DNA of 64,000 bases from Galdieria partita (taxonomy: Eukaryota > Rhodophyta > Bangiophyceae > Galdieriales > Galdieriaceae): NCBI GenBank assembly GCA_025991245.1, contig BQMJ01000051.1, forward strand, positions 1 to 64,000. The letters run 5' to 3'. The position numbers and the translations under genes were made by a program. A model generated the notes under the pieces. It did not search any database. It was not told where the DNA came from and saw nothing but the letters and a program-made list of their open reading frames with translations. Of this stretch, positions 1-12,299 are shown piece by piece (within the stretch, counting starts at the first letter, position 1; each line of letters opens with the position of its first letter).

Positions 1-300
1 CTAAATAAACCCTAAATAAACCCTAATAAACCCTAAATAAACCCTAAATAACCCTAATAAACCCTAAATAAACCCTAATAAACCCTAAATAAACCCTAAT
101 AAACCCTAATAAACCCTAAATAAACCCTAATAAACCCTAAATAAACCCTAATAAACCCTAAATAAACCCTAAATAAACCCTAAATAAACCCTAATAAACC
201 CTAAACCCTAATAAACCCTAAATAAACCCTAATAAACCCTAATAAACCCTAATAAACCCTAAATAAACCCTAAATAAACCCTAAATAAACCCTAATAATA
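1..300. repeat. Telomeric repeat array (left chromosome end)
   Basis: The + strand is a run of CCCTAATAAA (10-mer) and CCCTAAATAAA (11-mer) units in irregular order. There is one shortened CCCTAAATAA near 44-53 and one plant-like CCCTAAA near 199-205. Read toward the end on the other strand, this is TTTATTAGGG / TTTATTTAGGG. A C-rich strand at the left end of a sequence is the expected orientation for a telomere. The array stops abruptly near 300 with a degenerate CCCTAATAATAAAC. The mixed unit length suggests a slipping or degenerate telomerase template; that is inference. Confidence 0.95.
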
Positions 301-990
301 AACACTCAGTAAAACCTGAATAAGAAAGAAAAATGCCAACTTCCTCCTGCCGGCCTAGACATATTTTATAGTTTACTTCTTTTTTTTCTCTTAGTTGGAT
401 TTCATACGAAAGTCTCTTAATTGTATTTGGCCTCTTACTTGTGTTTGTTGTCTAGTATAATGAGTCACAAACTTTTTCTGTGTGTTTTTTGGCGTCCTGG
501 CGACCTTTCTTGTGTGATTTATTTCTTTTATATTTGTATTTGAGGTATATTGCGTAAATTTTTATAGGCGAAGAGAGAAATTTTATATTTTACTTTTAAC
601 TGGTGATTGTCTTTTTTTTATGTTGGGGTGTTTTTATGTACCCAATAATAATTCCTCAGTAAAACCTGATTAAGAAAGAAAAATGTCCACTCCCTTCTGC
701 CAGCCTACACATATTTTACAATTTACTGCATTTTTTCTCTTAATTGCATTTCAAACGAATGTTTTTTAATTCTATCAATCTTCTTTCGTTTGCTTTTAGT
801 CTAGTATAATAAGTTGAGTCACAAATTTTACTGAGTGCTTGGTTGCGTCCTGGCGACTTTTCTTGTGGGTTATTCTTTCCTTATATTTGTATTTGAGGCA
901 TATTGCATGAATACTTGGAAACGAAAAGAAAAAGTTTTTATTTTGCTTTTTACTAATGATTGTCCTTCATTTGTTTACGCATTTTTATGT
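290..990. repeat. Tandem subtelomeric duplication, two ~350-bp units
   Basis: Unit 1 (about 290-639) and unit 2 (about 640-990) align along their whole length. Both begin with a CAATAATA/CTAATAATA-like stretch followed by CTCAGTAAAACCTGA. Both then share AAGAAAGAAAAATG, CTAGTATAAT, GAGTCACAAA, GCGTCCTGGCGAC and TATTTGTATTTGAGG in the same order. The copies differ at many positions, so the duplication is not recent. Unit 1 abuts the telomere and unit 2 begins with a telomere-like trace, as if each unit had once carried the chromosome end. Confidence 0.85.
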
Positions 991-3439
991 CGTGTTGTGT
1001 TGATTTAAAATTTGAAGCGGTTTGCTTGATTGGAAATTTCTTTTGGGATAATTGTTGCCTTGGAACCGTCCTTTTTTATTGTTTTAGTTGCAGAGCCATT
1101 TATTAAAGCTTTTTTTTACTGCTTTTTACTTATTCTTGTGAAGCTGTATTCATTGGGTGAAGGATCCTTTTGTTTTATTCTGATGGATGAATTTTTCTTT
1201 TTCTATCCTGTTAGTTTCTTTCTATAGTATATGACTTTTGTTAGAAACAGTAATAAAATTAAAAAAAATTAATGAACCCTAAAAAAATTGCTATTGTTCT
1301 GTACTAGGTCATTCGCATTTGATGATTTCTTAGGTTTTTGGAAGTCTCAATTCATTGGAGAAAATAACGAATTGGTTCTATCAAGACCTTTATTTTTGGT
1401 TTTAGTATCGTAAAAGTAATTAATTCTCAAACTGTACTGCTTGTTTTGCCAGAGATCAAATGACTTGCCATGTGAGCTAATTCTGCGTATGTTTGTATTT
1501 GTTGTTTACTACGGGTGTTTAGGTAAAATACTAAGATACTATTTTAAATTCAGAGCTTTTTTGAGTTAAGGAATTTCTCTGTTACTTTGCAATAATTCGA
1601 AATTTTGAGCTGTTTAGAAATTGTGAGAATTTTTCTTGAATAGTTGCTTTTTTGTTATTGTTAGCATCATTAATTTCGTTCTTGATTGAAACAGTTGCAC
1701 AGTAAGTTAATAGCTTTTTCTCATATTATGATACTTTTCGTTGTGTGGTATTCGTGCCGAATCTATTTGATGAAAAATCCTTTTCGTTTCTGATATTGGA
1801 TAAATTTACCTAGAATCGCCCAGTTAATATATTCCAATAGTATTTGAACTTTTAGGTAAACATGCATATTTAACTTGAAATTCTACCCGAATGAAGTATT
1901 ATAAAACCAAGAGGAGGAAAGAATACTTAATGCTTTCAGCCAGGGCGTGCCTGGTTTTTCAGTTCACTGAGCTCTAGTAGTCTCAAAGTAGGAGTGGGCA
2001 GAGTGAATTGTTTATGTCCGGTTTCTTATTTATGTTTTTTTGCCAAAGAATAGTTATGTATTGTTTTATTTTTTATGCTTGCTGTGCTACTGACCAAGTT
2101 TGGTTTCCTGTCAGCTACATTTTGTTTAAACTTTTTTTGGATTGAAAACTGGAGTTAGTTTTTTACATTCCTTCTTTAGTTCAAATTTTATTATGAATGC
2201 ACAATTTTTTCTGCTACTTTTGTATCGTTTTGTGATTTTAGGTGGTTCGTTTAAATGGTACCCTTCTAGTGACGTTAGTCTAAAGTGCAAGAATTGTACG
2301 CGAACAAGTCGTCGCAAAATTAGAACAATCTTCCATTATGTAACATTTTCATTTCTTTGTATTTTCTGCTTTCATTGCTGTTTTTATGAATTGTCACTCC
2401 GTTTTACTACTTTTTTTCCAATGAGAAAAACAAGTTTCTTTTTCTCCTGTATTTCTACGTGATATAGTTACTAAATTCCTTTCATCAAAGGCACTGTATT
2501 TTTTTTTCTCTGTGAACAGATTACTGTAACTTTTTTACTTCGTTTCACACAGTTGAGAAATATCTGCCTGACGAGGACAGATTCATGGTACCAATGATGT
2601 AAAGAACAAGTGGTACTTAAAAATTTCTCAATATATTCTCATTTTTTTATTTCTCTAAACGTTTTTTCTATGCCTTTTTTTGAAAATTGGTTTTGGTATT
2701 GTTCCTTTAGTAAACCGTATAAAGAAATTCCTAAACTGGTAATGCAAAAATTGCCTATTCCCCTTTGATATATTGCATAAACTTCTCTTCAATACCATTT
2801 CATAATGCCAATGCAATACCGTTTCATAATGCCAATGCAATAAAACTGAAAATGAAATGCTGAAATCTTTTTTTTTTTTAACTGTTGTTACAAGTTTTGG
2901 AATTTTTTTAAATTTTTATGCCTTGGTGACATAGGAGTTTTCTCGTTGAATTTGTCTTTTCATGGTACTACATTGTAGCGATGATGTTCTTTGTTTATTG
3001 CTTTTTCTTATTAACATCGCTGCTGTCTTCAGTGCATACATAATAATAAGCTTTGAATATGGATAGTTTCGAAACTTTTGTTTCAAGGGTTTCGCCAAGA
3101 TCTTCATGGTTGAACCTTACCTTATTAGAATCGTTTTTAGAAATTTGTCTCATATAGCAAAATTCTAAGCATTGTTATTTGGTCATTTTATTGCATTCTA
3201 CGGTGCAACGCTATTGAAAATTTAACCATTTGGTATGTCGTTTCTGCTTTTTGATGGTCTAGACACACTGCTTGCTTCATTCTTTGACTAGCCTTACTTG
3301 AAATATAGTGTCGATATACATATTTAGCAAAAAGTAAACAGTGCTTATGCTATTCTTAGATTCTCGAAAGCAATACTTTGTGTTTTGGTAAACTTTTCGA
3401 GCCGCCTCGTATCTATTCTCTACTATGTCAAATTTTGAA

Positions 3440-3660
3440 TCTCTTTGTCGGATTTTCAGTGTGCACTCTTATGTCACAGATTTTTGTTCAATTGTTACTT
3501 TTTAAGAATGAATGAGCTAGAAGGTTCAATTGTCGTTTAGGCTCTTTGTTCACATTTTAGAAAGTTCACTTGTTTGATCATTTCTCTTCTAGTACTACTG
3601 TCTGTTTTTCTTTTGTGTTTTATTTCTTATAACCCTTGAATGTGTAATGAAGTTTTCCTA
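3440..3660. repeat. Diverged dispersed repeat, copy 1
   Basis: Shares an ordered series of short matches with 11950-12160: CTCTTATG, TTGTTCAATT, TTTTTAA-AATGA, a GTTCA or ATTCA segment, and CTAGTACTACTGTCT followed by TTC...TGTGTTT. Copies are heavily mutated and neither has coding potential. It shows that the T-rich and A/C-rich halves of the subtelomere contain common material. Confidence 0.6.
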
Positions 3661-6231
3661 GGTTCTATTTCACATATGCAAAAACTGCTCGAGATGAGAA
3701 TATATTGATTTTTTCTATATGAGATTTGTTCTACTTTTCTTTTTACTAAATTTCGCATTGCCACCTACTGCTTACTCCTAGGAACAACTAGAAGTACTGA
3801 TGCCATAAAAGACAAATAATGTATTGAAATTCTTCAATTTTTTCACTTGCGCCAACCTCAAATTCTTTCTTTTTCTATAAACTCTATTCGAGACGACATT
3901 TTTATCGCTCTTCTAATGAACCGTAGATATTTCAGAAAAACAATTCTTTTTTATTTGAAACCACACGACTTCTCATTCCTTTTACTAAAATGCATGTGTT
4001 TTTCTCAATTCACTAGATCGTCGAAAAAGAATGTAATAGAGTATAAAATTCAGTGGTTTAGATTCGATCACATACTTGTGAAATTGTGTCAAGATTCTTC
4101 AAGATTTTAGTGATTTTGCTAATTTACCTTGAGTGACAAAGTAATTCCTCCTTGGAAATCTTTTGAGAATCACCCCCACAGTTGTATTGGTATTGCATGT
4201 TAGCGATATCCAATTGTTCCATTTCTTTCACTTTTATTGAAGTTTTTAATTTTTTGGGGGAGCTGAGCAATTTTTGTTATGAATTAAATTTATTGCGAAA
4301 TCTAAATTTGGTAATTTTTACAGCTAACCTATTGCATGGCTTGTTTCACTATAGTCGTTTTCGATATTGAAAAGCGACAGTTTTTCGAAAAGTAGAATCT
4401 TGCAACTGTTGGTTGCTACTATGTGGTATCTTTTATCGGAAACCTTTTTTCTAAAAAGTTGTTTTGCTTTCTTATGGTAACTGGATCCACTGTGTTCTAT
4501 TTTATGATTATCGGTATAATATTATACACGAATTGTACTGTTGATATATATAAGGAATATGAAGCATGCCAAGCTTTTGCCACTAAAAAGCCTCAAATGA
4601 ATTAAACCGCTAGCAATCTAGCCACAAAAATTCAATGTAGGCTTATAGCAACTTGGATATTATATGCTTTATGTCAGTTTGACTATGCTTTGAATAACAG
4701 CTTGTATTGAAACATATCTCTCAAAAGCACTTTTCCTCCATGAGTTGGTAGCATTTTGATTCTTGTTCTTTGAAATCATCCTGTTGTTTTTGTTTTTCTA
4801 ATTAAATATATAAAATTTCTTTTGAGTATTTAAGTTTACAAAAGTACTGAATTGTTTTCGACGAAGGATATAGTAGATTTTTCGTTGAACATGCATTTTG
4901 GACACCTCTTCTTACTATCTTTTTCGTTATCGATCAATGTCCGTTGAAGAAAACAATCAGAGATATACTTATTCAATAAAGACAAGTAGTATATGAGAAT
5001 TCTTCAACTTTCTAGAGATTGTATTTCTCTGGCTGTCTTTCTTTTCTCTATGGGTTATTTTCAAAATCGATATCTTTATCGTTCATTTATTAGTCTATAA
5101 GTGCACGAAAGAAAGAAAAGTTACAAAGGTCCAATAAAAAAAGAATTGTCTATTGTCCCCTGACATACATCATGCGTTTTCCTTCAATGAATTATGTTCT
5201 CTTGAAACCAATGTTATAAAGCAAAGAATTATTTAATAATTCACATATTTTGACTTACCTTGTTGCTTTCATATTCAGTAGTTTCGAAGTTTTTTTTTGT
5301 TTGTTGATCCATTCGTGTCAATTCAATTTCGCCTATGAATCTTCATCCTCTAACATACTCGTGCACTTGTACCGATTTTGACTGAGGAAACGTTTTCATT
5401 TGTTTGGAGCTAACATAACTCATTATTTACTTGAAATGTTGCTAAACTAAATCGGCTCCGTTTTCTGAAACATCTTTGCTCGGAATCTACCAAATCACAG
5501 TCATTCTCAATTCATTGACAGTAGTTTTAAGAGTACAACCTTTTATCGCCTTGTGTTTCTTTGTGGTGTCTTATTTATCATTTAGCCATCCGATAAAGCA
5601 GTTTTTTACGTTTTCTGATACATTTATATTCCTTATTTTATTCTGTGAGTATCTTCGTACACTAATCTGCTACTTTGGTGGTGATATACATATAGAAACA
5701 AAAGTAAGCCATACCATATATATGCCATAAAAAAGCCTTCAACTGAAAGAAATTGTAAACAATGACGACGTAGATATTCGTCATGTCTATTGTTCTTCCT
5801 CTTTCTATTTGCTTCATTGCTAGATGACCTATACTTTGAGTGGTAGCAATTCGAAGAATGTATCCCTGCGTAGCATTCTTCCCTATTGGTCTTACTGTAC
5901 TTTTATTCTTTTTCTCTACGTTCAACTTGTTCTTCCTTTTTTTCTTAACTTGAAATACCCTTTTAGTCTTAGTATGCATTTCATGAAATTTTGGTTTCTT
6001 CCTAGCTCTTTCTCTTGAATTTTCTATTTGAAACTCTTTGTTTAAGAAGTCCTCCAATCGGAATTCTATTTCTTCCATGATTGCCATAAGAAATTTCAAT
6101 GCGTTTTGCTTTTCATACTTATCTAGCGTTTAATTCGTTACTTGGTTAATAGAAATGAATAAAATATCTTCCATAGAGGTACATATTCATTTCTATGTTT
6201 TAATAGGGAGCAAGAGCAAGATTGAGACTGG

Positions 6232-6428
6232 ACGCCCGTGTTATTGACACAACTTGGAATACTGTGATATTGCCGACGTTGCAGGAGAAGCTCAACTTGT
6301 ACTATTCTGGTGTACTTGCAACCTTGCTCAAGAATTTTATTCTATATCAAGTATGGGAAGGTGCACTATCGAAGATTTTGAATCATTCTTTGGTGTTTCC
6401 TTAACTTTGTCAGAGGAAAATGGAGTAT
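6232..6428 (+). other. Isolated coding-like fragment
   Basis: A short island of normal base composition inside T-rich DNA. One + frame reads through about 63 codons with protein-like composition, including GEAQLVLFWCTCNLAQEF and CTIEDFESFFGVSLTLSEEN, and ends at TGA near 6428. A second + frame is also open here. There is no start codon in a sensible context and no recognisable family. It may be the relic of a gene or exon displaced into the subtelomere, or chance. Confidence 0.2.
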
Positions 6429-8499
6429 GAAAGAAGAGTTTGGTAATTTTTATTCTTTCTATTCCTTCATTGCTGTTTATTTCTACTACTAGTTGTTTTT
6501 ATATTTACAAGTAAATGGCACTCTAGTCATTTTGAGGCAGTTGGAGCCTACTCTGGGCAAATCGTAAAATATTAGTCACGTATGAGAAAAACACATTTTT
6601 CTCAAAAAAAACTATCCCCTAGTGACTTTTTACACGATATCTGGATTTAAAAAAATTTCCAAAAAAAATTTTCAATTTGTCGAGAATTGGCTACGTAGAA
6701 CAAAGCGCAGCCCATGACAGCCAAAAGGCAATACAGGAAAGTGAGGGGAAATGAATCAATGAACCCTCATGTGAACTCAAATGACTTCTTACTGGATTTC
6801 CCAACGACCCAGCTTGGATTCTAATTCAGCCTAGTAAAATCTACAATGCAACAAGTTTCTTCATTTGCAACACAATGTACTAAGGTTCTACATATTACTT
6901 GCTACAATTGGTTTCACAGATGCCACTTTCTAATTTAGTCTCTTGTAAAGAACACAGGTTTCTTTGTAAAATTGCATTTCTTCTTGTTGAGTTTGTATGG
7001 TTTTTGAATGTGTAGTTTTTTCCAGGTACTACTTTAGGTGTTTTTTATGTTAATCTTTTTCCTCTTTCACATCACAGTGTAATTGGAAATGATTTCAGCA
7101 TTGTGTATCATAGACAACTTTATAGCTTTAATGTATTTTAATCCGAACTTTTTGTATGGTCCGCTTTTATATGATTTCCTAATTAATTCGCCACTGGGTT
7201 ATATAAAATTTCGTAAACTTTTTCTTCTCTTAGATACCCTGTAATTCGGCAATTTGATTGTGTTTGTTCTTGTTTTAGCTGAATAGTTTGTTTTGAACTG
7301 ATATTGTTGTTGCCAGAAATTTTTGGTTTTCTTTTTCTCTTTGCAATTGAATATTCTATGTGGAACTCTCACAAGTACATGTTGTCTTCAATAAGTTTCT
7401 GCGATAAATAAAGCTTCTCATGTCAATTGTCTTGCATCTCTATTTATCGTTTTGATCGATTTGGGTTGTTTGAGACTTTTCTTTTAAACTGTGGTCTTAG
7501 AAGCATCTTTGTATAGTTGTTCTTCATAATAAAGTTTTTCTTATGAAGCGATACGAGAACTTTCTTTTTTGGCGTTGGGTGACAGCTCTATTGCATTGGC
7601 CCCAGCTCTGTCCAATTATGAATAATTCTAATTGGCTGATTGGTAAAACTTGAATGGTCAATTCTAGTCTTTGCCTTCTTTTAAGAATTTGTGTTGATTC
7701 TTTGAAGTCTCTCTGTTTACACCTTTGTGACTCAAAGTGGCTAAACGTTGAGTCTCGCCTCTCCTGAATTGAAGCATATCCAAATTGCCAAGATTCGATT
7801 TTTTTGATATTATCAATTGTATTTTCCTTCTATAATGGTCTTTTTTTGTACTGTGTATTGCAGTTGGTGTTTGTCTTTCTTTCTTGGCTAAAAGTCTTTC
7901 TCTTTTGTATATATATGATGAGGTAATTTGTCTATAAAAGAAATTACGTGTCGTGTACATTTTTTATTATCAATTGAATAGAAAGAATTCCTTGCCTTTC
8001 AGACATTTTTATCATTATTACAATCCAAATGTTGGCTAGAGTTCTTCTTGTATAATTAACTAGTCACGAAATTCAGCGTGTATTCATTCACGGACGCTAG
8101 ACTTCTATGAAAATAAAATTTTAGCAACCATACCCACCAGTATGAAGATCGATCGTTCAAGTAAACAGGGCATCAAGAATAAAATATTCATGTCTTGCTC
8201 AATTTTCTTTGTAACATAGGAAGATCCTGGAATATCTTGCGCATATCTAGGAATGTTGCTCAGTAAAGTAATTTAATATGCTGAAAGAATCGCTGTCTAA
8301 AATGAACAATGTATTTATAAATTCTTGGACAGTTGTCAATTGGTATACTTTGTATTTGTCAGGCTTTTTATAGAATTATACGTTTTATAGTTGATTGTGA
8401 TTTCCCAATAGAAAGACAGGGTTATTTAAGTGCCAACAGTAATACTATTCAAACAATATCCTTTCAAAAACTGTGTCTCACAAACTGTCAACTGCTGAG

Positions 8500-10530
8500 T
8501 ATTTATAGACTTGAGCACAAAAGACTACGGTAGCTATTCCAAGCATACACTATGCCGACGAGTTGCGAAGCCTCGCTTTTGTGAAAGTTTTTCCCACCAG
8601 ACACTCTTTTTCTTCCAAGTCTTGTTTCGAATTTGCATCCTTCAAGTGACCTCGTCAAGTAAGATTAGCAAACAACGACGTAAAGATGCTTCAAAGTGGG
8701 TATACAAACTCTGTTCACGTCCGTTTTCGAAACAGCAACTCACAGTTGAACTGCGCAGTTCAGTTGCCACGAGCCAATCTTCCCTCTCCACTTGGACAAT
8801 AGATTCTCGATAGACAAAAACTGACAATGACAAGAATCGTTTTTGTGAAGAACCAAAGAGAATCAACTCAGAATATACTACGACTGCTACAAACGAACTT
8901 GGTAATTGTTCCACAAGAGAGAGTCCTCCTCTGTTGTTCACAGGACAACAATTAGTAGAACAATTCAGTTCAAAGACCAAGTTCCATTGAAAGACTCTAT
9001 TGGGACAAAGATTCAGACTCAAAGACTATTTGGAGCCTTTGTGCCGACTGGTGCCTCAGTACTCCAAAGGAACAAAGTATTCAAACAGACCAGAATCTAA
9101 AGATCAACAATTCTCTTGAAAGTACCTACGTTGCATTCGACATGAAGTTGGAAGCGACTTTGAGGTTCAAGCCAAGTCGTTGACAGGAAACGAACAAACC
9201 AAACCGGGCCTTGGTTGGTATTTCAAAAAGTGCAAAGTCATAAAACTTCAAAGTTTTTTTCGTACTAAAAAGTTCTCCTCTAAATTCAACTCTACTTATA
9301 TTTTCATAAAAAGGAACAATTTTATCCACTTCAAAACAGGTGGTAACAAAGCAACTACAGCCACAGTTGAGCAAAACAATCACAAAGAGAGATTGGGCAA
9401 AGTGACGTTGAAGAGCTCTTCGAGTATCGTCAAAAGTGCACACGCCATATAGTTTCATATGTACCTAGTGAAAACTTTCCAAGGGAACCTTCCACTCAAG
9501 AGTTTACCTAGAATACTATTGATTCTCTAACGTTGCACTATTTGAAGAGAACCGTTGTGTTAGAATGATCGTTGACATAGCCCTGAGAGTAAAGCCCGCC
9601 ATTGTATAGTGAGATAAACTCACCTTTGTTATTTACCTCGGAGATTTACTTGCTTCAAGTTGATTTGGAGAACATTGAGCTCTAGTCTATAGGAATCATT
9701 TCAAGAAAGTATTGTCTGCCACTTTCAAACAGAGAGGAGTGTTTCCCATAACTTGGAAGGATTTGGTGTGTAGTTGCCAAGTTGTCATACAGAAATTTCG
9801 TCAAGTAGAGTGAACGCTTATGCTGGTCAATGTCTAGCTGAACTGTTTGCAACTTGGAGGACTGTGAATTTTGTGTTACCAGTAACAAGGACTTTTTAGA
9901 CTTTTGCAGATTTGAGTTTATACACTATGGTCGAGTGTTTCAATTATCAACAAAACGTTTAAGTACACATTGGAAGTGACACATGTATATAATTTGTATT
10001 TTGCCTACAAGTATGTTGATAAAGAATCCAGTCAAGTTTCTCAAACAGCTTGAGTACATAGACCAAGTGTCGCATATTCTATTTTGTATAATTCAATTGC
10101 GAAAATAAAGAATTAGTTGTTGACTCTTTCTATTTTGTATAAAAGCTATATATGAAAACTGTCCATAATGGCATAGCGTCACGACTCACATAGTAAGTAT
10201 CATTGCAAGAACCTTGCCTTGTTTGTCCCTTGACAACAACAGTCAAAAACAAAGACCCTCGAGCCACTTCCTCCTTATTCATCTAAAACAGCGCAAAGTT
10301 TCAGACAGTCTACGTTTCACAAAACTCAACAATCTACCACGGAAAATTCTGCAAACACTAGAGCACTCCAAAGTTGGAGAAAGATAACCAAATTGTCAAG
10401 GTAGCTTCCCAAGACAAAGAATTGACTACATTAGTAAACCCAACAGAGAAAAGCAAAGCGGCAAGAAAGAAGCAACTCAGTCATAAACTCTTCAACTATA
10501 CCCAGAATACTTCAACACGTTAGGAAGCAA
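8500..10530. repeat. Decayed long repeat, copy 1
   Basis: About 2 kb whose segments recur in the same order elsewhere. 8640-9180 matches about 10800-11290 (words such as TCAACTCAGAATATAC / TCAACACAGAATATAC and CAAGTTCCATTGAAAGACT / CAAGTTACACGACAAGACT). 9460-9760 matches 13480-13900 (TTTCCAAGGGAACCTTCCACTC / TTTCCAAAAGAACCTTGCACTC). 9900-10530 matches 26740-27310. No intact gene is present. The minus strand near 9690-9760 resembles the P-loop-like remnant of copy 3. Treated as a fossil element of unknown family, well decayed. Confidence 0.6.
10416..10523 (+). pseudogene. Relic coding block, KQQ family (copy a)
   Basis: A 35-residue open stretch ending ...AARKKQLSHKLFNYTQ. It aligns without gaps to the blocks at 14172-14372 and 27157-27303 over the stretch (R/K)-KQ-(Q)-L-x-x-x-(L/I)-F-x-x-YT. 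Upstream DNA also aligns (CGGAAAATTCTG / CGACAATTCTGG). The most diverged of the three clear copies. Function unknown. Confidence 0.35.
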
Positions 10531-10699
10531 GTACCGGGACTCACTCTCGATTCTAGTTCCCTCAGAGTTTCTCTGATAAAAACCACAGACGCATCTACAA
10601 TAGTTATATCAAAACCCCACTCTCATGGAAACTTTCAAAGTTGGCTATTATCCACATTTATTCTAAAACGCAACGCCAAAAACTCAAACTTAGAAATAT

Positions 10700-11450
10700 A
10701 CCTGTTGTACAATTTGGAAACATAGCAGCTGGTCAAGAACTCAAACAGTCATAAAGCTTTATTTTACTTTCTGTCAACTAGCTCATATATCGCAACTTTC
10801 ATGATTTCTTCAAGTCGGTCAACGGAAGGTTGAAAGCTGCCATCATCACTCCGCCTGTTCCAATCAAAGCAATCCTCTCATGTCTCCTCTTTAGTTGGAT
10901 AAGAGACTTTAAATGGTCATAAACTGACAAATAAAGGAACTGGTTGTTTGAAAAACACAAGAATCAACACAGAATATACTTCGAGTGCTACAAAAGAGCT
11001 TGATGAGTGTGACACAAAAGAAGATTCACAACAACAATTCACAAGACTTTACTTTGTAGTATACTTGGACTTGAAAAACCAAGTTACACGACAAGACTGT
11101 ATATGGGCAGGGGTTCAAACTTAAAAATAGAATTGGGAACTTTTTATGCCGACTTTCTTTTACAGTACTCTATACAGTAAAAAACGCCTATAAACTTACC
11201 ACAAAATAAAGAGCAACAGTTTTCAACAAGGATCCAAGTTGAGGTTCGGCATGAACTTGGACTAAAGGAAACTATTTTTCAAGCTTTATGGAACTCAAGT
11301 TTCAAGTCATTGAAAGTTTACGACCAATACTAACAGGTCTTGAATGGGCAAAGTTTGGTCTTGAAGAGTTTCTCGTTCGAACCCACTGTTTGACGCTTTA
11401 GAAATTATTGCCAAAATTTATCGTTTTGCTTTGAGACAGTATCATTGCAT
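10700..11450. repeat. Decayed long repeat, copy 2 (partial)
   Basis: Aligns with the first part of copy 1 (8640-9300) in the same orientation, then is lost. On the minus strand near 10830-10900 a short open stretch reads RIALIGTGGVMMAAFNL, faintly like a nucleotide-binding loop, but without a conserved GK pair. No intact gene. The remainder up to about 11930 shows nothing I can name. Confidence 0.5.
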
Positions 11451-11949
11451 TGAAGTGGAATTATTTTACTTTGTTCACTGAATCTTGAACCTTCTTTACA
11501 GATCACAATGCTACTCTCCAACAAAATGAATTGAGTACATTCTTAGCTTCTTTTGTGCGTCGATTCTATGCTTGACTTGTTCTTGTGATTCAAAACTCAT
11601 CTGTCTATGGTCACAATTCTACTATATTTGTATCCATTTAGGCGATTCTGTCAAACGAATTTGAGTCGAAACCCAATTCTTATTTATAAGGATGCTTCAA
11701 ATCCATTTTACATAGAAAAACGTTTTAAATTGTCAATTGCCAAATTCATTCGAGTCGAATCATTTCTGTAAGCTCCAAGTATACTATATTATTTCCCGTT
11801 GATGACACATTAAAATGGCTATGATGAAGATTATGATGGCTATTACACTGGTAGTCTTCTTGAGTTCCCCAAAAATGAACTTTGAGTTTTGGTTGAAACA
11901 TTTTAAGTCTCTTTTTATCTATTCTCAACAGGGTTAAACTTAAAATCAC

Positions 11950-12160
11950 TTTGTTGGCTTCTCAGTATGTACTCTTATGACTTTCTTGTTCAATTTTTAT
12001 TTTTTAATAATGACTGAACTCAGAGATTCATTCGTCAGGTAGGCTTTTTTGTTCATACATTAGGAAGCAGTTGATTTATTGTTCCTGTTTTTTCTAGTAC
12101 TACTGTCTTTCTTCCTTCTGTGTTTAGAAATAAAGTTGGACTATAGTTTGAATTCAATTC
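11950..12160. repeat. Diverged dispersed repeat, copy 2
   Basis: Counterpart of 3440-3660; the clearest shared word is CTAGTACTACTGTCT near 12096-12110. It lies in a short T-rich patch (about 11930-12300) within the otherwise A/C-rich zone, so this patch may have been copied or moved from the telomere-proximal half. Confidence 0.55.
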
Positions 12161-12299
12161 TTACTCAGTGCCTTCTCCTTGTATTGTATACATGATGATC
12201 TCTATTGTGCAATTTCATGGACTTTTTATTTTTTGCAACTTTTCACTATTCGAGGAATAAAAATGAATCTATTCTCTTTCTGTTCCATACTCTTTTAAA

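Larger units (their letters stand above)
991..8300. other. Gene-free, T-rich subtelomeric DNA
   Basis: About 7.3 kb with strong T bias on the + strand and no reading frame that looks like a protein. The longest frame (minus, 5662-6099, 145 codons) is lysine-rich low-complexity sequence, as expected from the complement of T-rich DNA. A stretch at about 3440-3660 reappears in diverged form at about 11950-12160. A more balanced island at about 6210-6430 is listed separately. I see no RNA gene, promoter cluster or transposon ends. Confidence 0.7.

Noticed and set aside
5662-6099. 145-codon minus-strand frame in the T-rich zone
   Set aside because: Lysine-rich low-complexity product expected from the complement of T-rich DNA; no domain, start context or relative.
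8642-9022. 126-codon minus-strand frame
   Set aside because: Lies in the decayed repeat; the homologous stretch near 10.8-11.1 kb does not keep the frame open, so it is not a conserved protein as it stands.
9126-9458. 110-codon minus-strand frame and its + strand partner
   Set aside because: Both strands open by chance over a decayed repeat; no protein-like motif.
11360-11400. tRNA-like T-arm word GTTCGAACCC
   Set aside because: No acceptor stem, D-arm or anticodon arm can be built around it.
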